NCBI GenBank assembly: GCA_902782595.1
Contig: CACZNW010000014.1
Location: 1 to 11,390 of the forward strand
DNA length: 11,390 nucleotides
Reading direction: 5' to 3'
Source of the DNA: an uncultured Methanobrevibacter sp.
GTDB taxonomy: Archaea > Methanobacteriota > Methanobacteria > Methanobacteriales > Methanobacteriaceae
Part shown: piece after piece, positions 1 to 6,775 of the stretch
How positions within the stretch are numbered: the stretch's first letter is position 1
How the letters are laid out: each line of letters opens with the position of its first letter
Program-made: the position numbers and the translations under genes
The notes under the pieces: generated by a model
What the model saw: the letters and a program-made list of their open reading frames with translations, nothing else
What the model was told of the DNA's origin: nothing
Databases searched by the model: none

Positions 1-280
1 AATATAAAATTAACGCCACGATAATAAAAATAATAACCTTAGTAATACTAAATTAAAAATAAATATGAAAATTGTGGGTCGCACTCTTTTACTTATAAAA
101 AATCAATGAGTTGATAAAAAGCGACCCGACGCCGAAGGTTAAAATAATAAATTTCATTAAAAAACGTCTGAAAACTGGCCATAGCAGTGAATTTACCACC
201 AGAATGCAACAACTATTTGCCGAAGAAGCATGTCTGTTGTAATTATGGATTTAAGAGAGGAAATCAGACTATTTTAAAAG
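1..280. other. Spacer with no convincing gene; possible decayed coding sequence
   Basis: No gene with a good start, ribosome binding site and family resemblance is visible here. Two things stand out. First, an inverted repeat GGGTCGC (76-82) / GCGACCC (121-127) flanks a 38-nt AT-rich stretch. Second, about 160-276 has locally higher GC and coding-like triplets in two plus frames. One frame reads EFTTRMQQLFAEEACLL and stops near 238; another reads MSVVIMDLREEIRLF and stops at about 276. Both lack an upstream start, so this may be the 3' remnant of a decayed gene such as a transposase, but I cannot name a family. Confidence 0.35.
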
Positions 281-1150
281 TCATTCTATCGGGATTTTTC
301 GCTTGTTTTTTGTTTTAAGTGTAATTATTGTAATCTCGGGCTTGCAGTTGATGCGTATTCTGAATGAATTTGTACCCAATCCTTTACTGGTATATTGAAT
401 CATGTCGTTTACCTTATAAAGGCCAACAGGATATTTTGTTGAGTTCGGACCTCTGAAAGGTGTTGTTTCAAATTTCGGGATTATGAACTGCCCTCCGTGG
501 GAGTGACCTGAAATCTGAAAGTCAATTTTCCCGGTCTGTGAAGATTCAAGGGCAAAATCCGGTTCATGTGCAAGAAGGATTGTCGGATAATTGCTGTTGA
601 GTTTTTCCAGAACCTTGTCCAGATTATCGGCACAGACCGTGCAGGAATCAACCCCTGCCAGATTAATTCTGTCCTCACCCCTTGTAAGCTGCACCACGTC
701 ATTGCTTAAATCGGTTATGGCCGATTTTTTAAAGATGCCTCTGATTATATCCGCTCCCATCCAGTGGTCATGATTTCCCAGAACACCGAATTTACCGTCA
801 GGTGACTCTAACCTTTTAAGGGATGCTTCCAGTGCCGTGTCATAGCCTTCAAGGACATATGAAACGTAATCTCCGGTAAGCACAAGCAGGTCATAGTTCA
901 GGGTATTGATATAGTCAACAAGATCTTCAAGATACTCGGGATTAATCCACTGGCCCAAATGGATATCTGATATGTTTAAAATCCTGTAATTATGGAAATC
1001 CCAACCCAGATTGTCCAGTTCAATATTAACTTCAACAAGGTCAATGTTTTTTGGACTGAACTTCTTGTCCGGGAGTGAATATGTCATTGCATCCTGGATG
1101 CCCTGACGAATTTTCATCGCCTGCGGTTTTTCAATATCGTCATCTTTCAT
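281..1150 (-). CDS. Metallophosphoesterase (YkuE/YaeI-like calcineurin-type)
   Basis: 289-residue binuclear metallophosphoesterase. The full set of family motifs is visible: D62-x-H64 in SDIHLGQ, G93-D94 in TGDYV, G125-N-H-D128, H195 in LLAHEPDF, and G215-H-S-H218-GGQ. These residues normally bind two divalent metals and hydrolyse phosphomonoesters or diesters. The GHSHGGQ ending and overall order resemble the YkuE/YaeI branch, members of which act on membrane-lipid phosphodiesters in bacteria. Unlike many of those, this protein has no N-terminal signal or membrane helix, so it is probably cytosolic. The substrate in an archaeon is unknown. The ATG at 1150 is supported by a TATA-like box about 29 nt upstream, consistent with a leaderless mRNA; no Shine-Dalgarno sequence is visible. 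It is divergent from ychF. Confidence 0.88.
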   Translation of the reverse strand: MKDDDIEKPQAMKIRQGIQDAMTYSLPDKKFSPKNIDLVEVNIELDNLGWDFHNYRILNISDIHLGQWINPEYLEDLVDYINTLNYDLLVLTGDYVSYVLEGYDTALEASLKRLESPDGKFGVLGNHDHWMGADIIRGIFKKSAITDLSNDVVQLTRGEDRINLAGVDSCTVCADNLDKVLEKLNSNYPTILLAHEPDFALESSQTGKIDFQISGHSHGGQFIIPKFETTPFRGPNSTKYPVGLYKVNDMIQYTSKGLGTNSFRIRINCKPEITIITLKTKNKRKIPIE

Positions 1151-1175
1151 ATATTATATAATTAATTTCTGAAAC

Positions 1176-1185
1176 TATTTATAAT
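1176..1185. promoter_or_regulatory. Shared TATA-like core for divergent metallophosphoesterase and ychF
   Basis: The 64-bp gap between the two start codons holds one near-symmetrical AT box. Read on the minus strand it is TATAAATA (1176-1183), centred about 29 nt before the metallophosphoesterase ATG. Read on the plus strand, TTTATAAT (1178-1185) is centred about 33 nt before the ychF ATG. Archaeal transcription starts roughly 25 nt after the TATA box, so both genes could use this element. Position is the only evidence. Confidence 0.5.
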
Positions 1186-1214
1186 TTTAAAGACAAATAT
1201 TTGATGTGATTATT

Positions 1215-2405
1215 ATGCTTCAAATTGCAGTTACTGGAAAACCGAATGTGGGCAAATCCTCATTTTTCAACTCAGCAACCGCTTCAAGCGTTGAAATGGC
1301 AAATTATCCATTTACAACCATCGATGCCAATAAGGCTGTTGCTCATGTAATAAAGGATTGTCCGTGTAAAGAATTAGGCGTTACCTGTAATCCTAGAAAT
1401 TCAATATGTAAGGACGGAAAAAGACTGCTTCCGATAGAACTGATTGACGTTGCAGGACTTGTACCGGGAGCACACGAAGGAAAAGGACTGGGTAATAAAT
1501 TTTTAGATGATTTAATGCAGGCAAAAGTGTTCATACATGTTGTTGATGCTTCAGGTTCAACCAACATTGAAGGAAACCCTGTTGATGCGGGAAGCCATGA
1601 TCCTCTTGAGGACATTGAATTTCTCGAAGAGGAAATAGTAATGTGGATGTATGGTATACTTTCAAGAAACTGGGTCAGGCTTATAAGAAAGGTCGGTGCC
1701 GAACACCTTGACATTTCAAAGGTACTGTTCGACCAGCTGTCAGGAACAGGAATAGCCATAGAAGACATTATCGAGGCCAAAAGAAATATCGAACCGGATT
1801 ATAATAAATGGGAAGAAAAAGACCTGATTGAACTTACCCGAAACATACTGCACATTGCAAAGCCGATGATGATTGTTGCAAACAAGGCCGATTTGCCGAC
1901 ATCCGCTGAAAACATTAAAAGAATCCGGGAAAAATATCCCAACGTAATCCCGGCTTCGGCGGAATCTGAAATTGCACTTGTAAAAGCGGCCCAGGCAGGT
2001 TTAATATCATACCTTCCGGGAGACGATCACTTTGAAATCCTTGAGGCTGACAAGCTCAATCAAAATCAGCTCAATGCCCTTGATTATATCCAGACCAATA
2101 TCCTTGACGTTTATGGAAGCACAGGTATTCAGGATGCCTTAAACTACGGTATATTTGAACTGCTTGACAATATTGTTGTTTATCCGGTTCAGGACGAACA
2201 CAAATACACAGACCAGAAAGGAAATGTTCTTCCCGATGGAATCCTTGTTAAAAAAGGTTCAAATCCGAAGGAACTGGCATATATGGTTCATTCAGATATC
2301 GGGGACAACTTCATGCATGCGGTTGATGCAAGGTCTCACATGAGAGTTGCAAGCGACTATGAACTCAAAGACGGAGATATTATCAGCATAATAACAAGGG
2401 GATAA
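1215..2405 (+). CDS. ychF: YchF/OBG-type translation-associated GTPase, archaeal branch
   Basis: 396-residue P-loop NTPase of the COG0012 family. Order: G1 motif GKPNVGKS (8-15), G3 DVAG (78-81), a helical insertion at about 125-205, G4 NKAD (223-226), G5-like SAE (248-250), and a C-terminal TGS domain (about 320-395). Bacterial and eukaryotic YchF/OLA1 carry a changed G4 motif and prefer ATP; this protein keeps NKxD, so GTP preference is expected. Between G2 and G3 lies a cysteine-rich insert (C49, C51, C58, C65) that could bind a metal or sense redox state. Family members associate with ribosomes and translation factors. The frame also offers GTG at 1206, but ATG 1215 gives the usual MLQIAVTGKPNVG start and has TGTGAT 4 nt upstream as a partial Shine-Dalgarno. 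Confidence 0.93.
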   Translation: MLQIAVTGKPNVGKSSFFNSATASSVEMANYPFTTIDANKAVAHVIKDCPCKELGVTCNPRNSICKDGKRLLPIELIDVAGLVPGAHEGKGLGNKFLDDLMQAKVFIHVVDASGSTNIEGNPVDAGSHDPLEDIEFLEEEIVMWMYGILSRNWVRLIRKVGAEHLDISKVLFDQLSGTGIAIEDIIEAKRNIEPDYNKWEEKDLIELTRNILHIAKPMMIVANKADLPTSAENIKRIREKYPNVIPASAESEIALVKAAQAGLISYLPGDDHFEILEADKLNQNQLNALDYIQTNILDVYGSTGIQDALNYGIFELLDNIVVYPVQDEHKYTDQKGNVLPDGILVKKGSNPKELAYMVHSDIGDNFMHAVDARSHMRVASDYELKDGDIISIITRG

Positions 2406-2418
2406 TCCTCTTCATTTA

Positions 2419-2426
2419 TTTTTTTT
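2419..2426 (+). terminator. T8 tract after ychF
   Basis: A run of eight T residues lies 14-21 nt past the ychF stop codon, within the 23-nt gap to the next gene. Archaeal RNA polymerase terminates on U-rich tracts without a hairpin, so this could end or weaken ychF transcription. There is no hairpin before it. It also sits just before the next ATG, so it might be part of that gene's leader instead. Confidence 0.4.
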
Positions 2427-2428
2427 AG

Positions 2429-2992
2429 ATGGTCATGCCAAAATTAACTCGAAATATGAAATCGGATGAATTTAAGCAATACTATTTTCTAAAAGAGGAG
2501 CTTAAAGATTTCTGCAGACAGGAAGGTCTTAAAGTCACCGGAAACAAGGGAGATTTGGAAAAAAGGATAATCCATTACCTTGACACCGGTGAAAAATTAA
2601 CCGAACCCGCAATAAAAAATCATCCGACACAAAAACCCTCCGAAATCACACTTGACTCTAAAATCGGTGAAAACTTCAAATGCAGTGAGGACAAAAGAAG
2701 GTTTTTTGTAAACGAAATAGGAGGAAATTTCAAGTTCAAAGTCAGATTTCAGAAATGGCTTAAATCAAATCCCGACATGACATATCGCGATGCCGTCAGG
2801 GCATATCATGAGATTCAAAATTCAAATGAAAAAACAGAAATTGAGGGGCAGTTTCAGTATAACCAATATATCAGGGATTTTTTCAACGACAATAAGGGAA
2901 GGACCCTGAATGATGCGGTCAAATGCTGGCAGTATAAGAAATCCCTTAAGGGTTCCAACTGCTATGAAAAAACGGATCTGGTGGTGTTATGA
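2429..2992 (+). CDS. SAP-domain / DUF6434-type protein
   Basis: 187-residue basic protein. Residues about 14-52 form a SAP-like helix-extended loop-helix: LKEELKDFCRQEGL followed by GNKGDLEKRIIHYL. SAP folds usually bind DNA or RNA. It is followed by a DUF6434-like segment (about 75-130) with KIGENFKCSEDKRRFF and FKVRFQKWLKSNPDMTYRDAV. A related second unit, YIRDFFNDNKGRTLNDAVKCW (starting near 147), shares the aromatic-xx-F/W, then G/M-x-T, then DAV pattern, so the C-terminal part may be an internal duplication. Role unknown; chromatin or nucleic-acid binding is inferred from SAP only. Start: ATG 2429 or the in-frame ATG 2435; no Shine-Dalgarno separates them. The stop codon overlaps the next start by ATGA, suggesting translational coupling. 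Confidence 0.8.
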   Translation: MVMPKLTRNMKSDEFKQYYFLKEELKDFCRQEGLKVTGNKGDLEKRIIHYLDTGEKLTEPAIKNHPTQKPSEITLDSKIGENFKCSEDKRRFFVNEIGGNFKFKVRFQKWLKSNPDMTYRDAVRAYHEIQNSNEKTEIEGQFQYNQYIRDFFNDNKGRTLNDAVKCWQYKKSLKGSNCYEKTDLVVL

Positions 2993-3303
2993 AAAAAGTT
3001 AAAATTACTGTAATGAGAAAAGTCAGGCACGATGATTTAATTGAAAAGTATGAAAATCCTCTCGAGCATGAGTGTGACGTTGAAGAGGGTCAGGTTTTCA
3101 TTGCAAACGGCTGGGTTAAACCCGATGACTTCTGTGACAGCGCATGGGAGAGCCTGTCACCTTTCGTACTGGCTCTGTCACATGGCGGCGGGGATTTCTA
3201 TGACGGATGGATGAAGGATAAAAACTCGGCGATGATATCCTGTAATGACGGGTTCAGACCGGTGAGTTTTCTTTTAGAAACATTAAATGAAGATGCGGAT
3301 TAA
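2989..3303 (+). CDS. TIGR04076-family small cysteine protein
   Basis: 104 residues, matching the TIGR04076 family in length and motif order: an N-terminal MKKVKITVMRKV strand, HECDVEEGQVFI (C29), KPDDFCDSAW (C49), then a GGG-rich turn, WMKD, and ISCNDGFRPVSFLLE (C85). The three cysteines fall at conserved family positions, suggesting a redox or metal-linked role, but no activity is established to my knowledge. The ATG overlaps the TGA of the SAP protein (ATGA), and GGTGGTG a few nt upstream, inside that gene, is a strong ribosome binding site. The two are therefore expected to be co-translated. Confidence 0.8.
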   Translation: MKKVKITVMRKVRHDDLIEKYENPLEHECDVEEGQVFIANGWVKPDDFCDSAWESLSPFVLALSHGGGDFYDGWMKDKNSAMISCNDGFRPVSFLLETLNEDAD

Positions 3304-3333
3304 TTTCATCATATTTTCCTTTAGACAGTACTG

Positions 3334-3342
3334 TTTATAATA
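3334..3342 (+). promoter_or_regulatory. TATA box of the SLC13-like permease gene
   Basis: TTTATAATA is centred about 27 nt before the ATG at 3365 and there is no Shine-Dalgarno in between. This spacing is that of a leaderless archaeal transcript and argues that translation begins at 3365, not at the upstream in-frame GTG at 3344, which would fall before the predicted transcription start. Confidence 0.6.
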
Positions 3343-3364
3343 TGTGATTTTTTCAACGATATTT

Positions 3365-4372
3365 ATGGTTATTCAAAAAAGACTTCATGATTTTTTTAAA
3401 AGGGAAACGGTGTTTTCCATAGCACTGATTTTAGCCATCATTTCATGCTTTTTTGCAAAACCGAGCATGGATTATATCAACTGGGACACAATTATCCTGC
3501 TTTTTGCAATCATGTTTGTCGTTGAAATTTTAAGAAATCTGGCCGTTTTTGAAATACTTGTTCGCAGATTACTGGTTAAGGTTTCAGACACCCGACGGCT
3601 AGTTCTGTTTTTAGTTTTCACATGTTTTTTCACATCCATATTCATCACAAACGATGTTTCATTAATCATTTTTGTACCGTTTTCCATACTTGCACTTAAA
3701 AAAGTCAAAAGATCTGATCTGGCAGTTATAACAGTCTCACTGCAGACCATTGCCGCCAATATAGGATGTATGGTTCTTCCAATCGGAGCGCCCCACAATA
3801 TTGTAATGTATACAATATCCCATATTCCATTTGAATCGTTTTTCCTCCTGCTTTTACCCTACATTGTCGTATCTGCAGTATTTTTAATGGCAGTATCCTT
3901 ATTCATACCAAAGGATGATATTGTCCTGCCGGTAATGGAAAAAATTGGCATTGATAGGTCTGATTTTTTTAAAAGGGTTTTTCTGGGTATAGATTACTGG
4001 CTGCTTTTGACTTTCATCGCACTGTTCATTCTAATCGGGAATCTGGAAAATATTTCAGTTTTCAAGGCATTATTCAAACAGTGTATTGTCGGAAACGAGG
4101 TTTTATGGGGAATCATATCATCTCAAATCATTTCAAATGTTCCATCGGCAATGCTTCTAAGCGCTTTCACTACCAACTACTCAGATATAATTATTGGAAT
4201 CAATATCGGAGGGCTTGGAACTCTTATTGCATCCATGGCAAATCTCATATCCTATAAAATTATTGTCCGAATGCACCCCGAATTCAAAATCAGATATCTG
4301 GTGGTATTCACAATCCTGAATGTGGTTCTGCTTGTGATTCTCTTTGGCGTCTGGCTGGCTATTCCACATTGA
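3365..4372 (+). CDS. SLC13/ArsB-like anion permease
   Basis: 335-residue polytopic membrane protein of the ion transporter superfamily containing SLC13, ArsB and YbiR. Two re-entrant-loop motifs are visible in the right order: ITNDVSLIIFVP (94-105) in the first half and SNVPSAMLL (257-265) in the second. Further conserved elements are LPIGAPHN (138-145) and GGLGTLIASMANLIS (282-296). About nine or ten hydrophobic helices are apparent, somewhat short for the family (often 400 or more residues). Substrate cannot be read from sequence; dicarboxylate, sulfate, arsenite or another anion are possible. The start was chosen from the leaderless promoter spacing. Its 3' end overlaps the end of the convergent downstream gene by 14 nt. 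Confidence 0.82.
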   Translation: MVIQKRLHDFFKRETVFSIALILAIISCFFAKPSMDYINWDTIILLFAIMFVVEILRNLAVFEILVRRLLVKVSDTRRLVLFLVFTCFFTSIFITNDVSLIIFVPFSILALKKVKRSDLAVITVSLQTIAANIGCMVLPIGAPHNIVMYTISHIPFESFFLLLLPYIVVSAVFLMAVSLFIPKDDIVLPVMEKIGIDRSDFFKRVFLGIDYWLLLTFIALFILIGNLENISVFKALFKQCIVGNEVLWGIISSQIISNVPSAMLLSAFTTNYSDIIIGINIGGLGTLIASMANLISYKIIVRMHPEFKIRYLVVFTILNVVLLVILFGVWLAIPH

Positions 4373-5324
4373 AGTTAATGTCATTTTTCTTTTGAAACGC
4401 ATACCATGTACTGTTTTCAATTAGAAACTCCCGTGCCAGAAAAAGTATGTCCTCGTCTCTTTCCTCTTCATTGCTTGCAGTGATGGTTCTTCCAATCTTT
4501 TCATACAGTGCTTCCATTCTCTCATGGTCGGTAATTTTATTTGAAAGGGATAATTTCCCGTAATAATTGCTTGAAAATAGTGTAGCTACTGATGCGGTTC
4601 CAATTCCTATTTTTAAACATGATCTGATGGAATTTGCGGTTGATATATCATAGGGGTGGTATATGAGCATGTAAATTTCAAATATGAATGTGGCAATGTA
4701 GACTGCAATGGTACAGAACAGTATAACCTGTTCTATCTTGTCATTTCTCTTTTTTGTGGATTTTGTTCTTGAAATCGCATTGTGATGGTAATTCTTCTGA
4801 TTTATAATCCAACAGTCAAGAATTGACTCCTTTTTTTCTGCATCGGGCAGTTTCAGTTCGGCAAATACATCCGAAATCAGAGGAACTCCGGTTTTAAGAA
4901 ACCACGGCAGGAGGTCCACGGTGGAATCTTTAATTTTTGCTTTGTAAAGGTAATACTGGACTCTGAGTGCCTCTGCAAGCAGCCGGTATTCCAGATATTT
5001 TTCATAGCATTTCTCCTTTTCAATATTGGAGTAATAAATGTAGAGCAGTACAATCAGAAATATGCACACGATAATGAGCAGGTGCTGTTCGGCCTCATCA
5101 TAAAGAAGAAATAAAAATGTGATAAGAGGTGCGATAACTGCTATTAATTTAAGGTGAAAATTGTGCTTTTGGGCATTTTTGATACTTAATACATCGGCGG
5201 CCACATAAAGCCCGTCAATCTCTTTTAATCCAGGATCGGTTATTTCATCTTCAATGTGATAAATATCGATGCCGAGAGTATCATAATTTTTCTTTTCTTC
5301 AAAAAATGTTTCTTTGTCAATCAT
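4359..5324 (-). CDS. SLATT/DUF4231-like four-helix membrane protein
   Basis: About 321 residues from ATG 5324 (an in-frame GTG at 5333 would add three). In numbering from that GTG there are two helix pairs: 61-78 with 84-101, and 202-224 with 236-256. The first pair is followed by YRLLAEALRVQYYLYKA (116-132) and later WIINQKNYHH (175-184). The last pair is followed by DHERMEALYEKIG (269-281) and LAREFLIENSTWYAFQ (299-314). These are features I associate with the SLATT superfamily of 2TM proteins, predicted membrane effectors found with nucleotide-sensing SLOG or SMODS partners. Here there is no fused sensor domain and no cyclase nearby, so a defence role is inference only. No clear Shine-Dalgarno; a TATA-like TTTAAAAA (5356-5363, minus) lies about 35 nt upstream. 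It may instead be read through from the cysteine protein 42 bp upstream. Confidence 0.65.
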   Translation of the reverse strand: MIDKETFFEEKKNYDTLGIDIYHIEDEITDPGLKEIDGLYVAADVLSIKNAQKHNFHLKLIAVIAPLITFLFLLYDEAEQHLLIIVCIFLIVLLYIYYSNIEKEKCYEKYLEYRLLAEALRVQYYLYKAKIKDSTVDLLPWFLKTGVPLISDVFAELKLPDAEKKESILDCWIINQKNYHHNAISRTKSTKKRNDKIEQVILFCTIAVYIATFIFEIYMLIYHPYDISTANSIRSCLKIGIGTASVATLFSSNYYGKLSLSNKITDHERMEALYEKIGRTITASNEEERDEDILFLAREFLIENSTWYAFQKKNDINFNVE

Positions 5325-5366
5325 GCCGAACACGGGTAATTTTTTCTTGTTTGTGTTTTTAAAGGA

Positions 5367-5765
5367 TTATTCATCCGTTAAATCAGAAACTTTGTGTGCA
5401 ATGAAAACGCAGCAGTCAACACAGGGGGATTTGTCTTCGCCGTTTTTGCTTATTTTATCACATCTAACGGTTCCGTATTCCGCTTTAAATGTGTTGAAAA
5501 GTTCCTTTGCATTTTCTTTAATTGTTGGTATATCATCGTTAAGAAGACCATTTGCCATTAATGCACCGGTAAGGGCACCGCATGTTCCTTCGTCAAATGT
5601 TCCACCCATTCCGCCGGCAAATCCGCAGGCTAATTTGCGCATGTCTTGCTGGGTTATTTGATAGTTGGCAGTTTCACAAAGTCCCATTAATGTGGACTCG
5701 GAACAGCTTAAAAAAGTTCGGTATTCTCTGATTTTTTCCTCAAGGGTTTTTTTGTCAAGCTTCAT
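5367..5765 (-). CDS. C_GCAxxG_C_C family cysteine-rich protein
   Basis: 132 residues from ATG 5765; the TTG at 5771 is rejected because GGGAGA lies 6 nt before the ATG. Cysteines occur at 21, 30, 47, 62, 102, 115, 118 and 119, and the glycine-rich segment GFAGGMGGTFDEGTCGALTGA (about 48-68) is the signature of the C_GCAxxG_C_C family. Such proteins are thought to be redox-active or metal-binding, sometimes beside redox enzymes. Specific function unknown. It is a typical stand-alone version in length. The next minus-strand gene begins 42 bp downstream and may share its transcript. Confidence 0.85.
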   Translation of the reverse strand: MKLDKKTLEEKIREYRTFLSCSESTLMGLCETANYQITQQDMRKLACGFAGGMGGTFDEGTCGALTGALMANGLLNDDIPTIKENAKELFNTFKAEYGTVRCDKISKNGEDKSPCVDCCVFIAHKVSDLTDE

Positions 5766-5825
5766 AATCAATCTCCCAATTAATATATTTCTATTAGAAT
5801 ATTATGGTTGTTTTATTATTAGTTT

Positions 5826-6209
5826 TTATTTGATTGTAAATAATTTATTGATTCTTTCTTTATCTTCAATTTCATGTTTAGATTTGAAATAGAATTGGAC
5901 AAAGTAAATAAGATTTTCTGAAGGATCATAAATAAAAGTAATCCTGAAACCTGATTTCATACCTTTATTCATTTTTTCACAATAGAATGCTTTGGCAACA
6001 AAAGCAGGTAATGTTACACAATCATCCAGCCCTGCAATACGGAAATATTTATCGTTTCCCGTAGGCACTGTGTAATTGTTATATTTAATATCTACCATCA
6101 ATGCTTTTTTAAAGTCCTCGAAATCCCCTTCAATTGACGGACATTTTCTGGCAAGTTTCCTTTTTTCTTTGAGGAACTTTTTGTGATAGTCAACATCAAT
6201 CTGGGTCAT
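5826..6209 (-). CDS. RelE/HigB-like toxin of a Panacea-type TA pair
   Basis: 127 residues, Lys-rich. The layout fits a RelE/ParE-fold toxin: N-terminal helices with KKFLKEKRKLARKCPSI (10-26), a central YFRIAGLDD (55-63), then SGFRITFIYDPSENLIYFVQFY (86-107), the strand region that in the fold carries the basic active-site face, and a final KSKHEIEDKERINKLF helix. If true, it would act as a ribosome-dependent or free mRNA endonuclease. The assignment rests on this pattern plus its partner: the start lies inside the 3' end of the Panacea antitoxin gene (14-nt overlap), with GGTGAGGG 3 nt before the ATG as an exceptionally strong ribosome binding site. An unrelated small-toxin fold remains possible. 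Confidence 0.65.
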   Translation of the reverse strand: MTQIDVDYHKKFLKEKRKLARKCPSIEGDFEDFKKALMVDIKYNNYTVPTGNDKYFRIAGLDDCVTLPAFVAKAFYCEKMNKGMKSGFRITFIYDPSENLIYFVQFYFKSKHEIEDKERINKLFTIK

Positions 6210-6720
6210 ATTCCCTCACCCGATATTTAGGGTCACGGTAAAATACGAATGAATATTTCATTAGTTCATAGTCTTCTGCAGCTCTCCAAGGCATGTCTCC
6301 ATGAGAATATTCGCTAATTTGAGTTGCATTCATCGGACTTAATTTTTCTATGACATCATCAATGACTTCAAGTTCCTGTGAAGTGAAATCTACTTCAGGC
6401 TCTTTTAGGGAAGTGTATCTGTATTGTAATCTGTCTAGAAATAATGGTTTAGGATTTACAGATATTTTTTCTTCTTTTATTAATTCGTCTACTGCAATGT
6501 CAAAATGTGTAGGTGCTGGTCCGTGAGGTAGTCTTCTATAGATTTCATTGGTTAATGGTTTTTCGTATAGTTCAAAATAGTTGAAATCTGAAAAGTATAA
6601 TAATTTGTAGATTACTGTTTTTCCAACATTTGAGTTTGATCCACATTTATGGATTATATAGTGCAGTAATTTTTTAAATTTTTCCTTGTTGAAATCATCC
6701 ATTACAGACTCGAATGCCAT
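6196..6720 (-). CDS. Panacea-domain (DUF4065/SocA-like) antitoxin
   Basis: 174 residues with the Panacea signature spread over the whole protein: KLLHYIIHKC (17-26), VIYKLLYFSDFNYFELYEKPLT (36-57), YRRLPHGPAPTHF (61-73), then a helical middle, and SHGDMPWRAAED (139-150) followed by VFYRDPKYRVREYD (159-172). Panacea proteins are experimentally known as promiscuous antitoxins that neutralise many unrelated toxin folds, and are sometimes called SocA- or GepA-like. The gene is first in the pair, before the toxin, as is usual. GGAGGG lies 9 nt before the ATG, and a TATA box is near 6767-6775, so the pair has its own promoter. Confidence 0.88.
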   Translation of the reverse strand: MAFESVMDDFNKEKFKKLLHYIIHKCGSNSNVGKTVIYKLLYFSDFNYFELYEKPLTNEIYRRLPHGPAPTHFDIAVDELIKEEKISVNPKPLFLDRLQYRYTSLKEPEVDFTSQELEVIDDVIEKLSPMNATQISEYSHGDMPWRAAEDYELMKYSFVFYRDPKYRVREYDPD

Positions 6721-6766
6721 ACTTTAAATCCCTCCATATTATTTAATTCTAAAAGTCAGTCATTTA

Positions 6767-6775
6767 TTTTTTATA
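6767..6775 (-). promoter_or_regulatory. Promoter of the toxin-antitoxin pair
   Basis: Minus-strand TATAAAAAA lies about 50 nt before the antitoxin ATG, predicting a start of transcription near 6745 and a short leader carrying GGAGGG. Between the box and that start is a TGACTGAC direct repeat (about 6755-6762), which might be an autoregulatory site; that part is conjecture. Confidence 0.5.

Noticed and set aside
74..90. Third copy of the repeated GC-rich element
   Set aside because: Only GTCGCACT and a few flanking bases match; the TTTGCACGGA part is missing, so it is not counted as a copy.
3344..3364. Upstream GTG start for the permease
   Set aside because: A TATA box 27 nt before ATG 3365 predicts that transcription starts at or near 3365, leaving the GTG outside the mRNA.
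5314..5661. 115-codon plus-strand ORF over the cysteine-rich gene
   Set aside because: Shadow of the C_GCAxxG_C_C gene on the other strand, which has the family signature and a GGGAGA site.
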